From contig NC_063174.1 of NCBI RefSeq assembly GCF_023159225.1, positions 35,685,691-35,749,690 of the forward strand: 64,000 nt of DNA. The letters run 5' to 3'. Both the position numbers and the translations under genes were made by a program. Positions within the stretch are counted from its first letter, which is position 1. Each line of letters begins with the position of its first letter. A model generated the notes under the pieces. It did not search any database. It was not told the DNA's origin and worked only from the letters and a program-made list of their open reading frames with translations. The stretch is from Perognathus longimembris pacificus (lineage: Eukaryota; Chordata; Mammalia; Rodentia; Heteromyidae). Positions 45,326 through 55,639 of this stretch are shown in pieces.

Positions 45326-45387
45326 GTCTTTGAATATCATTAAGTTTTCCTGCTCTTTCCCTGGAATTATATAAAATTGAACAGGAG

Positions 45388-45470
45388 GGAGGAGGATGTT
45401 GGCTCAGTGGTAGACCACTTGCCTAGCATTGTGATGTGTTGGATTTGATCGACAGCATGGGGAAAAGAAA
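45388..45470 (+). mobile_element. ID monomer
   Basis: 'gatgttggctcagtggtagacc', 'ggatttgatcgacagcat' and an A-rich tail with G interruptions, followed at once by an ID-dimer. Confidence 0.75.
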
Positions 45471-45486
45471 AAAAGAAAAAAAGAAG

Positions 45487-45675
45487 GCTGGGAACATGGC
45501 CTAGTGGCAAGAGAGCTTGCCTCATATACATGAAGCCCTGGGTTCGAATCCTCAGCACCACATATATAGAAAACAGCCAGAAGCGGCACTGTAGCTCAAG
45601 TGGCAGAGTGCTAGCCTTGAGCAAAAGGAAGCCAGGGACAGTGCTCAGGCCCTGAATCCAAGCCCCAGGTCCGAG
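45487..45675 (+). mobile_element. ID-dimer SINE
   Basis: Full sense dimer ending 'ccaagccccaggtccgag'. The expected poly(A) tail is replaced by a triplet repeat. Confidence 0.93.
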
Positions 45676-45786
45676 GACGACGACGACGACGACGAAGAAG
45701 AAGAAGAAGAAGAAGAAGAAGAAGAAGAAGAAGAAGAAGAAGAAGAAGAAGAAGAAGAAGAAGAAGAAGAAGAAGAAGAAGAAGAA
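45676..45786 (+). repeat. (GAC)6(GAA)31 triplet tract
   Basis: Six GAC units at 45676-45693 and 31 uninterrupted GAA units at 45694-45786, at the 3' end of an ID-dimer SINE. The open frame of Leu/Arg repeats on the other strand is an artefact. Confidence 0.97.
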
Positions 45787-45959
45787 ACCATGCAGTATTT
45801 AAAACCTCCCCTTCAAGTAGAGCTGAAAGCCCCATTAACCCCATACATTTGAAGGCAATCAAAGCATACAGTGGTCAGATCAGAAGGGAATGGACCTGCC
45901 CTTATTCATAACACGGAGTCAGAATGCTGGGGCTTCAGGCCCTTCAAAAAAGCAGCCAT

Positions 45960-46180
45960 GTGCCAATGGCTTTATACCTGTAACCCTAGCTACTCAGGAG
46001 TCTGAGATCTGAGGATCGCAGTTCAAAGTCAGCCTGGGGGAAAAGGTCTGTGAGACTGATCTCCAATTAGCCACCAGAAAACTAGAAGTGATGCTGTGGC
46101 TCAAAGCAGTAGATAACTAGCTTTGAGCATGAAAGCTCAGAGACAGTGCCCAGGCCCAGAGTCCCACAACCGACCAAAAA
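45960..46180 (+). mobile_element. B1-ID SINE
   Basis: Sense B1-like monomer ('acctgtaaccctagctac') and right monomer ending 'gagtcccacaaccgacc' with an A tail. Confidence 0.9.
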
Positions 46181-46211
46181 AAAAAAAAAGCTAGAAGTAA
46201 ATAGAAAAAAA

Positions 46212-46312
46212 AAAGTAGAAGTAGAGCTGTGACTCTAGTAGAGCCGCTAGCCTTCAGCACAAAAGCTCAGGGACAGTGCCCAGGCCCTGAGTTCAAACCC
46301 CAGGAACAGCAC
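46212..46312 (+). mobile_element. Right monomer alone
   Basis: 'gtagaagtagagctgtgac' through 'gagttcaaaccccaggaac', preceded by A-rich sequence and without a left module. Confidence 0.7.
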
Positions 46313-46335
46313 ACACAAAAACAAAAATACATCCT

Positions 46336-46354
46336 GACCAGTAGATGGCGCTGG
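46336..46354 (+). promoter_or_regulatory. CTCF-like binding site
   Basis: CCAGTAGATGGCGCT at 46338-46352 fits every position of the widely used CTCF core CCASYAGRKGGCRSY. The match is in the sequence; occupancy is not known. It lies between the two divergent promoters and just outside the SINE at 46212. Confidence 0.6.
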
Positions 46355-46679
46355 GAGATAGCCTCTATCTCTGCAGGTCCAGAACCTCAGGAAAGGGAGG
46401 ATAGGTAAAATATGAACCAACATCCCTACCACCCACCACCAGTTAGAGGCTGGGGAAGAGTGCCTATGAGTGTGTGAAGCCAGAGAGTCTTCCTAAACCA
46501 CCCTGAGCCTGAGTACAATGAAGGGGAAAGGTGAAGTCCTGACTGATCCTAACATTTGAAGCAGTGCCAGTGGGAGGATTTTCCCTTTTCGATGAGTCCC
46601 AGGGCACTTGACCCGAAAGGCTACAGGATACTTTCTGCAGGCCATGCTCGCTGAAGCAGGCTGGAAACATTGGTTAACA

Positions 46680-46808
46680 CTATAGTCTTTGGAAGTTGGA
46701 AGGGGAGAGTTTGAGTCTGGACCTCATCACTTCCTTGCTACCTGAGCTTAGTCTTGTCACTAGGCCTGTACTCATCTTACTCATTTATACAATGAAGATA
46801 AAAGTAGC
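46680..46808 (+). mobile_element. MIR remnant
   Basis: Sense MIR pattern: 'actatagtctttggaag', 'cacttccttgctacctgagc' and 'tcatttatacaatgaagataa'. Confidence 0.6.
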
Positions 46809-46940
46809 ATCAGGCTGGTGACTCATGTTTGTAATCTCAGCTACTTAGAAGGCTAAGATCCAAGAGTTACCACAAGAAGCTAGCCTGGGCAGAAAAATCA
46901 GTGAGACTCCATGCCCAAAATATCCAGCAAAAAGCAGAGC
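46809..46940 (+). mobile_element. B1-type left monomer
   Basis: Sense 'ggtgactcatgtttgtaatctcagc', ending 'aaaatatccagcaaaaagcag' where the next SINE begins. Confidence 0.75.
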
Positions 46941-46947
46941 TAAACCA

Positions 46948-47475
46948 GCTGCTGGTGGCTCACAACTGTAGCTAATCAGGAGGCTTAGATCTGAGATCAT
47001 GGTTCAAAGCCAGCCTAAGCAGTAAAGTCCATGAGATTCTTTTTTCTTTTTCTTTTTTTTTTTTTTTTTCTTTTTGGCCAGTCCTGGGGCTTGGACTCAG
47101 GGCCTGAGCACTGTCCCTGGCTTCTTTTTTTGGCCAGTCCTGGGGCTTGGACTCAGGGCCCGAGCACTGTCCCTGGCTTCTTCTTGCTCAAGGCTAGCGC
47201 TCTGCCACCTGAGCCACAGCGCCACTTCTGGCCATTTTCTGTATATGTGGTGCTGGGGAATTGAACCCAGGGCCTCATGTATACGAGGCAAGCACTCTTG
47301 CCACTAGGCCATATTCCCAGCCCCATCCATGAGATTCTTATCTCTAATTAACCACCAGAAAAGTAGAAGTGTTGCTGAGGCTCAAAGTAGCAGTGCTAGC
47401 CTTGAGCAAAAGAGCTCAGAAACAGGGCCCATGTCCTGAATTCAAGCCCCATGACTGACCAAAAAAAAAAAGACC
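46948..47475 (+). mobile_element. B1-ID SINE split by an ID-dimer
   Basis: The B1-like monomer is cut at 'catgagattctt' (47041) and resumes at 47326 with the same bases, then the right monomer with an A tail. Confidence 0.9.
47042..47325 (-). mobile_element. ID-dimer SINE with tail-end duplication
   Basis: Antisense dimer inserted in a B1-ID SINE. The 14-base duplication tccatgagattctt is at 47028-47041 and 47326-47339. A segment of about 51 bases from the right monomer's 3' part is present twice (47076-47126 and 47132-47182), so the element is longer than its relatives. Confidence 0.95.
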
Positions 47476-47571
47476 AGAGCTAGAGGTTTAGCTCAAGGCA
47501 TAGAGCATGAGCTGTGAGCAAGCAAGAACAGTGCCCAGAAAGCTCAAGGTCCTAAGTTCAAGTCACTGTAC

Positions 47572-47576
<5 letters not shown>
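47476..47576 (+). mobile_element. ID/right-type monomer
   Basis: 'gctagaggtttagctcaagg', 'aaggtcctaagttcaagtc' and the end 'taccagcacac', which runs into (CA)n. Confidence 0.7.

Positions 47577-47639
<63 letters not shown>
47577..47639 (+). repeat. (CA)n microsatellite
   Basis: About 31 CA units continuing the SINE end at 47576. Confidence 0.97.
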
Positions 47640-47642
<3 letters not shown>

Positions 47643-50470
47643 CACCAGCTTCAGAAAACTGAAAACTAAGATCATTCCTTAGAAAATATTTTCCTTTAAT
47701 GTTTTCATTCTCTTTTTCTAATTCCTTATAAAATGTTTAATAAGTGCTTGGAATATCAGCCTTCAGTAAATATTGGCTTTACATGTTTTGATTTTCAATG
47801 ACAAAATCAGAGAGACTCTACTTATTCTCACTGCCCTAGCCCCCCTGACTGTGTCTCAAGTATATTTGGTGAGGTTGACCCTTTTTTATCTGGCAATTCT
47901 TACTCCAGCCAACATGTGTTTTGCATTGAGTAGCTTTCCTTTCCCCAGATCCTGGCTCTCATTAAGTGTTCATTAGCTCTCCATCCACAGGACAAAGATA
48001 GTAGCCATGAAGGCTCTACTCCTGCTATATAGGATTTTCTGAGACTAGCCTGAGATCACTGTGAGAAAAGCTGAGTAGGTTGTTTGAAAGTTCCTGCTCT
48101 GGCCAGATGGCTTAGTTCTTGTTGATTATTCTGCTAAGCAAGTATCACCAAGTAAAGAAAGGAAAAGATGAACTGCTTTAGGAAAAGGAAAGCTTTTTGA
48201 AATGTAAGGCTTTGTCTTAACTGGTTGTTCCAAGATGGAACTAAGACATACTTCAGCAGATACACCTATATTGCAGATCCCTCAGAAATAGCAGATGTGT
48301 GTATTTTTTTAGGTTGCTAGTGTACTGTCAATCTTATTTCAAGGTCTTTTAAGGGTCATCTTATGTGAATACATCTTACCTTCTTGTCAACCTGAGCTCA
48401 ACTAATGTGAGCCAAGGGGGCAGGCCCCTGCTGCAATACGAACTGCCTGCCTGCTCTGTGTGCTTGCTTGCCAGGTTTTTGGCTGATGGCACACCCTCTG
48501 TACAGAAGTAAATTTTGCCTTCATTTTTGTGTCTCTAGTATGACCCACAAGAACTTGCATTCACAGCCTTGTGTATTGTCACCAGAGGAAAGGAGACCAA
48601 GGAGCATGAGGGGGTCCTTCAAGGTCCAGTTATTCTGGACAGAGCCCAATTCCTACACACTTGCCCTCTCCTGAAGCCTGGCCCACAGTGGACACGCAAA
48701 AAAAAAAAAAATAGGTTTCAGTGTCTGAGAGCAGAGCCATAGCTCAACCCCAAGAGGAGTTGGGAGTGGGAAGGTGTGCTCAAGTGCAGTTGAGTTTGGA
48801 GTTGAGACCGATGAGGGAGAAAGACTTTGCTGACTTCAGCTTGAAATTATCAGCTGAAGAGATAATAGTAATGGTCAGTATCTGTTGAGAGCTTACTAAG
48901 TTCTAAGAACTGAGCCAAGTGCCAGAGATGACATTTGAACTCTGGAAGTAGGCCACCAGAAGCCACACACTGTCACCTTGAGAACCTTTGTATCTGTAGC
49001 TGTCACCTAGGTATCACAGAGAAGGAGCCAAAGACTATAGCCAGCTCACTGACTGGCCCAGCTTTCACTGGCTTCTTAGAACCCCAGAGTGTCTCCCCAT
49101 ATTGCCTTCCTGCCTCAGACTGCTAGAGAATCTACCACCTCCTTGGAGCTCTTCCCTCCTCTCCTTGATGTAAGCGGCTATCGTTTTCACCTTTGCTGAA
49201 ATCTGATGGAGAAATAAGGTAGCCAGTATAAGACCATGAGCTGTTACAAGCTCTAAAATGATCTAGAATTACCTGATCCTCATCCCCATCTCAGCTCCTC
49301 TCCTACCTCATCACCCATCCTCCTCTCCCTGGCTCCCTCCCCCAGGCTCATTCTTCCTGCAGCGGCCACAGCTGGACAGGACAGCTCATTTTGCATGGTC
49401 ATGTGTTGTAACTACAGCAATTCTACCCTGAGCTCCCCTCAGGGGCTTTTGCTCTCTGAGAAGATCACAGAAGTGTCACAGTGTGCTGTGAGGCCTACCA
49501 GTCAACACTAACTCCAAATGGGCCCTCAGGGGCAGCTCTTACCCCAAGGCCTGCTTATGCAAATGTCCGGGTGGGACCTGGAATCTATGCTTTTAGTGGA
49601 TTCCTTTAGGATTTTATGATGTGAGGTTAGATTGGGATCACCCATTCTCTTCCCTCTCATTGGAATACTTCTTGACTAAACCCTCCTTTTACCCAACTTC
49701 TTTTTGGTAATTTCCAAGTCCCCAGTCTTTGGGTAGTTTGCTAGTTTTTTATACCTTTATTTCTCCAAGAGTCTTCCTACTCTGTATTACTACATATCGT
49801 CACTGCCCTCCTACCTTGACTTAGATGGCGATCCTAAGATTCTTTGATCCAACCCATGGTTACCCCAGCTTCTTCCAAAAAGTCAGCCATCAACAACCTC
49901 CTAATTTTTTCATCATCCAAGGACTGCAAAGCTCAGCCCCCCACCTCTGAGCAGAGGCTGGACAAGGGTTAACCTCAGGGTTCCTGGGAATCTGAGAATT
50001 CCCTCTCCATTCTGGTCTTCATGGGACTTGATAGTGTTCTGCCCACCTCAGGTCCTCAGCCCCTCCCACTACATTCCTACATTGTACCCCCCTAGCTCCA
50101 CCCAAACTTGAACAACTCCCTGCCCTAGAGCTCCTGTTGGGATAGGTGGTCACTCCCACTGTCCACCCAGACCTACCTGTGTGTCCAGAGTACCTCCCCC
50201 TCTAGCCCCAGAGTTACCAGCTTCCATCTGGACAGGGGCAGATGCCATATTGCTCCCTTTTCTGTGGGAGACACGGCCCCACTAACAAACCTCCTTATAA
50301 TCCTCCTTCTCCTATATGTCACTGTCTCTGCGTGGTCTCCTGGGATGGCTGGGATGGATTCTTATGGGACTGAATGGAAAGATAAATTGGTGAACATTTC
50401 ACAGTTCTCCTGGTGTTATTCCTGTCTATCTAGTCTATCCAGTCATCTGCCTACCTATCTATTAGAGTCT
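47640..50470. other. SINE-poor stretch
   Basis: About 2.8 kb without ID or B1 SINEs. A weak MIR-like piece may lie near 48860-48950. The unique block at about 49340-49620, with octamer ATGCAAAT at 49557-49564 and E-box CAGCTG, is a weak regulatory candidate. No exon is supported. Confidence 0.4.
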
Positions 50471-50474
50471 TATA

Positions 50475-50605
50475 ACAAAAAGCTCTCCCTGAGAGCAGGG
50501 ATCAGGTCTAGACTCTCTTTAGATCCCACAGAGACCCAGTAAACAATCTGGCAAACATTTGTCCACCTGCTCCCCACCCCCAGTAGATATTTGTTCAAGA
50601 ACTGA
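50475..50605 (+). mobile_element. L2 3' remnant
   Basis: Sense L2-like end: 'ctgagagcagggatcaggtc', then 'cccagtagatatttgttcaag' and 'actgaataactgaa'. Confidence 0.5.
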
Positions 50606-50639
50606 ATAACTGAAGCAACCATTTATAGATCTGCCCCCA

Positions 50640-50815
50640 CATTCAGACACCATCCTCTTTCAATGAATTCTTTCTACAACCCTAAGTGGCAAAAATTGTA
50701 ATTATTACCATTTTCCAAATGAAGAATTAACTCAGAAAAGCTAAGTCATTGCCTGAAGGTCATTTCCTGGCCTATGTGGTAAAGCTGAGATGAGATCTGA
50801 AGTCTTGCCAGTTCC
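50640..50815 (-). mobile_element. MIR remnant
   Basis: Antisense MIR pattern: 'ctacaaccctaagtggcaaa', 'attaccattttccaaatgaag' and 'aagtcattgcctgaaggtca'. Confidence 0.6.
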
Positions 50816-51087
50816 CAATTTCCCAGGCCTAAAACTAGGTCCAAACTACCTGCTGTCATATTGACTCTGTACTTGTTTTTTCTTTGTATTATCTTTAAGT
50901 GGTTGTTAAGGTGCCATTTCACAAAGCAGTTTATGAATACAATGCATCTTGATTGGTGAGGGAGTGTAAATAGAAACGGACTCCTCCTCCAACCCCTAGA
51001 GAGGTGAGCTAGGATCTGTAGTGGCCTAATCCAGGATCTGTATTCCACAGCATGGTTAGAGAAGTACTTCAAAAGCCATCCAAAGGG

Positions 51088-51258
51088 CAGGAATGTAGCT
51101 TAGTGGTAGAGTGCTTGCTTAGCATGCATGAAACCCTGGATTTGATTCCATAGCACCACATAAAAAAGCTGCAAGTGGCACTGTGGCTCAAGTGGTAGCG
51201 AAAGAAGCCCAGGGACAGTGCTCAGGCCCTGAGTTCAAGCTCCAGGACTGACAAAAGG
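51088..51258 (+). mobile_element. ID-dimer SINE, older copy
   Basis: Sense: 'aatgtagcttagtggtagagtg', linker 'accacataaaaaagctg', then a right monomer missing 'gagtgctagccttgagc', then a G run. Confidence 0.85.
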
Positions 51259-51777
51259 GGGGGGGCATCGAAACTATATCCGAGGGTTTAATGTGCAGAA
51301 GTGATACTAGAAATCATCTTTCATTGGTGCAGTCAGTAGTTTTCACAATATGGAGTTAGCCAGGAAGATTACCTGCACCCACTACACTTGCACAAATGAG
51401 GGCTAAGATTCAGACCAGCCCAACGGCCCACCCCAAAATAAGCAGTTTATTTTGTGCTTACTTGCCAATATATGTATCTTTATCACAATAGAGAAATGAT
51501 AAATCCTCTTTAATGCCCTGTAGTTGCTAATAAAAGAACCCACCACCAAAGGACTAAACTTACTCAGACCAGGTGACAATGGGAGCCTGCCCAGGCATCA
51601 TTCCCATGATGTATGCTCTAACTGATCACTCAGCATATGGCATGGGACAGCATTCTTCTCATGCTCCATCCTTCATTGTTGAGTCACTTGCAATAATAAG
51701 CCAACATCCAATAGAAATGGTAATTTGGTGTGGTAATGGGTACCATTTCTCCATAGATTTTTTTTTCCTTTTTCTTT

Positions 51778-51993
51778 TTGGGGGGTGGGGTCATGGGGCT
51801 TGAACTCAGGTCCTAAACACTGTCCCTGAGCTTTTACTTAAGACTAATGATCTACCACTGGGAGCCACAGCTCCACTCCCGGTTTTCTGGTGGTTAATTG
51901 GACATAAGAGTTCCATGGACTTTCCTTCCTGGACTGGCTTCAAACCTGATCCTCAAATCTCAGTAGCTAGGATTGCAGGTGTGAGCCTGGCTT
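51778..51993 (-). mobile_element. B1-ID SINE
   Basis: Antisense right and B1-like monomers. The 'gcctcctgag' segment of the B1 part is deleted. Confidence 0.88.
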
Positions 51994-52514
51994 CTCCACA
52001 GATTCTTTGAGGGTTCTGGTGGGGGGGTCTTTCCAGCAAACTTTTGAGGATCCCAGCTCTCCCCCCATCACTACTTGCTTTGCTCCCTCTCCTACCACAG
52101 TAAGAGACAGTATCCAAGATGGTGTTTTTCTTTATTTCATATTAACATAATTCTCTTCAGCTGCAGTGACTATCCCATGATCCTGCATGTTTCTCCAACT
52201 TCCAACTATTATTCTATCCTCAGGGGGGAGTTGTGCTACCCTTCCATTTTATAATAGGATACACTGAGGCAGGGTGCAGCATGCAGTTCTTCTCAACTGA
52301 TAGGTAGGGGCATCTAATAGAGGACTTGGAACAACGTCAAGTTACCACGGATGGATGCATGCATGGATGATGGAGGAAGGGGAATCAGAGAAGAAGAGAA
52401 AGCATCAATGTCACCTGATATTCTTGTCTGAATCTGGCCAGTGACCACAGTTTCATCCTTAGTCTCAGTTCCATTGAAACCTTATATAAGAAATGCCTTA
52501 AGAACTAAAAATTT

Positions 52515-52835
52515 CCAGGTATGGTGATTCATAACTATAATCTTCCCCTCCCTTTCCTCAGAAAGTAGAGATTTGAAGGGCCAAAGTTTGAAGCAGGCAA
52601 AAGTTTTATGGGATCCCACATCAACCAATAGCTGTGTATGTGTGTGTGGGGGGGGGGGTATGCCTGCCATCCTAGCTACATAGGAAGCATAACTAGGCTA
52701 ATACCTGAGAAAACTGACATTGATCTCAACAATTACCACAGCAAAATAGGTTGGGAGCATGGCTCAAGCAACAGAGTGACTGCCTAGCAATCATGAAGCC
52801 CTGAGTTCAAACTCCAATAGCATTAAAGAAAATAG
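52515..52835 (+). mobile_element. Old composite SINE
   Basis: A worn B1-like start ('ggtatggtgattcataactat') is followed by G-rich and B1-like sequence. It ends in an ID-like unit ('gggagcatggctcaagcaac', 'gagttcaaactccaa') with an A-rich tail. Confidence 0.5.
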
Positions 52836-53629
52836 ACAAACAAAAATAAGGAAGACAATGTCTGAGGGGTTGAGACATCCTGATCCTTAGTCAAAGGTTA
52901 AGTTAGTTGTGAGCTATCATGGAAGTCCACCGAGTTATTGCTGGGATGGGTTGGGGTACGGGCTTGTGGCTCAGGGGTGTCCCAGGATCTAGGCCTCTGT
53001 AGGGCCAGAAAAACTGCTTCTACTTTTTGGGACCAATGGAGAAAGGGGAAGAAATGCCAGAAACTCAAGCAGAGGACCCTTGGGAAGGAAGCTGCAGGTT
53101 CTTTCCATTTGATGTCACATAGGGTGACTGGAGTCAGATAAAGGAGATGGTCTCAGCAAACAAGGCTGGTGGGATAATCCCTAGGTTAGATTACAAACTA
53201 TTCTGCTCTGAAGCAGTCTTGGCTGTGAGAGTCACCCTTCCCTGGAACGCTGTTGAGCCCATTCTTCTCCAGACATTCATTCACTGGGGTAAACAAGATA
53301 GGTCAGGACTAGTAATGATGAACAGAATGACACAATACAATACATCTATTAAAGACATCTAGGGACAAATTGGGAAGTGGGAATATGACTCCTGTAGGAC
53401 TGGATGTGAAACTTCTTAACTGTGGTACTATACAGGGATCTTCCTTGATCCCAGAAAGCACGCGCTGACATATTAAGCATGATGTGCACAACTGTCAAAT
53501 ATACCAGGAAATATACACCTATAGACGCCCAGATGGGAGGAAGTAGAAATGTGAGGAAAAGTTAAATATGTCATTTTTTCAACTTTTGTAAATTGAAAAT
53601 TTCAAAATGAAAAGGTGAGAGGAGAAAAA

Positions 53630-53742
53630 CAGGTACCACTTATTAAGCAGTTTTTTGATCCCAAAATTTATGTAACTATGACCTGATTAGTCTTCAGTCC
53701 CAGAGAGATGATTATGATTTTCACATTAAAGATAGGGAAGGA
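53630..53742 (-). mobile_element. MIR remnant
   Basis: Antisense 'tgattttcacattaaagatag' with flanking MIR-like context. Cut at the right by a B1 monomer. Confidence 0.45.
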
Positions 53743-53895
53743 AACCACTGGGTGTGGTGGAGCACATGTGTAATCTCAGCCCTCAGGAGGTGGAGGCCAG
53801 AAGATCCTGAGTTCCAGGCCAGCCTGGGCTACATGGACATAGCAAGTTCAAAGTCAGCCAGGGTAACACAGAGAAACCCTGTCTCAAACAATGGA
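53743..53895 (+). mobile_element. B1 element
   Basis: Sense, near full length: 'actgggtgtggtggagcac', 'ggaggtggaggccagaag', 'ccagcctgggctacatgg' and 'agaaaccctgtctcaaac'. It has no right monomer. Confidence 0.9.
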
Positions 53896-54081
53896 GGGGA
53901 GAATAGGGAAAAAGGAGGGGAGGGAAGGGATCAAATGAAAATGTGCCCAAGTTACAGAGCTGGAACTAAAGGCAAGGCCCCCTGGAGAGGTGCTATTGAG
54001 ACACACTAACACACTAGCCAGGGGCTTTCTGCATATTTAGTGTTTTAAAATCCTCTCACACATTCATTTATTTGGTTTTCC

Positions 54082-54257
54082 TTTTTTTTTTTTTTTGCCA
54101 GTCCTGGGGCTTGAACTCAGAGCCTGAACACTGTCTTTTCTTTTTGCTCAAGGCTAGCACTCTACCACTTGAACCACAGCACCACTTCCAGTCTATTCTG
54201 TTTATGTGGTGCTAATGGCTTCGTGCATGCTACCACTCTACCACATTCCCAACCCCA
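54082..54257 (-). mobile_element. ID-dimer SINE with deletions
   Basis: Antisense: T tail, right monomer and an ID monomer lacking several blocks ('tatgtggtgctaatggcttcg'). Confidence 0.88.
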
Positions 54258-55185
54258 TGGCTTTCCCTTTAAAAAAGGTTCGTATTTCATGCTAAATCAC
54301 TTCCTTGGGCTAGCTTGCAGGGCAGGGTATTGGAACATATGGACAGAAGTGTAAGGCTGGTGGGGGCTAACTGACAGCTCCTACAGGAGCTTAAAATTTG
54401 CATTGATTTTGAGCCAGCAATGAAGACAGTGACACATATGAACCAGGAAGTATATACAAAGGCATTCACCATAGCAAGATATAGAAGAGGCAAAGTTTGG
54501 AAACATCTTAAATATTCATTATTTCAAATATCACTTTAAAAAGCAAGTGCAGTAATATGTCATTAGATATAGAGTCAACTAATGTTTAGGAAAAAAATCC
54601 AGGGTTGCTGACTTAAATACATATACATGAGCATATGCACACACACATACACATATATGAATACTTATATAGACATAAAATATCTTGAAAGGATGCACAC
54701 AAAAACTTGGAATAGGGACAAGGCTGGAAAGAGACTTCTTTTTCATTATGACTTGAAGTTTATACTATGGACATGATTCTTTGACATTCAAAGTGAATGA
54801 ATGAATTTCCCTTGGAAAAAATCAAGAGGACTTATGTTTGGGCTTCCAGAGGTTGCCTTCCAACTGTGCAAGAGGACAGGCAGATGGTTAGCTGAGGGCA
54901 GTGTCCCAAGGAATGGGGAGCCATCAAACCATTTCCAAGTTCAGACTTGGGATGTGGCCCAGTCTGATTTCCTCAGAGTATGGGTTCTTAATTTTGTGCC
55001 TGGGAAGCTTGTTCTCAGAGTCATTTCCAAGCCTCACCCCCAGAAATTCAGATTCAAACCTGGGGTGGGGCCAGGGACTTTTCTCTAGTGCCTGGAGTTA
55101 TCGTTCAACTCCCACTTACAGAAAGTGGCCTTGACTAAGTAAGTCTACGGGACTGAAGCAGAAAGCTCAGTTTTTCCTTTTCTAA
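54258..55185. other. Unique non-coding sequence
   Basis: AT-rich, with a short (CA/TA) mixture near 54620-54660. No exon is supported. Confidence 0.4.

Positions 55186-55234
<49 letters not shown>
55186..55234 (-). repeat. (GT)n microsatellite
   Basis: About 24 GT units at the 3' (left) end of the antisense SINE that follows. Confidence 0.95.
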
Positions 55235-55235
<1 letters not shown>

Positions 55236-55435
55236 CCGTCCTGGAGCTTGAACTCAGGGCCTAGGCGCTGTCCCTGAGCCTTTCTGCTCAAAGTGCCCAT
55301 TCTACCACTTGAGCCATAGCTCCACTACCAGCTTTTTGATGGTTAATTGGAGATAAGTACTTGTCCAGACTGGCTTTGAACTGAGACCCTCAGATCTCTC
55401 AGCCTCCAGAGCAGCCAGGATTACAGGTGCCCTGC
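55235..55435 (-). mobile_element. B1-ID SINE
   Basis: Antisense right monomer ('gagcttgaactcagggcctag') and B1-like monomer ('gagcagccaggattacagg'). It is the last SINE before CpG island 2. Confidence 0.88.
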
Positions 55436-55639
55436 TGAGTTTTTTGTTGTTGTTTTAAGTCCTATTTCCTCTCAACCTTTTCTTGTCTTTTCCCTTCTTC
55501 CCTCCCTCCTTCCCTCTCTCCCTCTTGGCTCTCCCTTTTCGGTCTTTTCTGTCTATCCCTCCTCCTCCTCCTCCAAGAAAGTAGTTTGGAAAAGCTTATC
55601 TTTCCATTTGCTAGCTCCTTCTCCCTCCGCCCTAATCAC

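Noticed and set aside
48400..48680. Possible LTR fragment around 'ctgtacagaagtaaattttgcc'
   Set aside because: No matching terminal bases, second LTR or retroviral sequence could be identified.
50264..50542. 92-residue frame with a hydrophobic N-terminus resembling a signal peptide
   Set aside because: The first codon is GTG, not ATG, and the 3' part lies in an L2 remnant.
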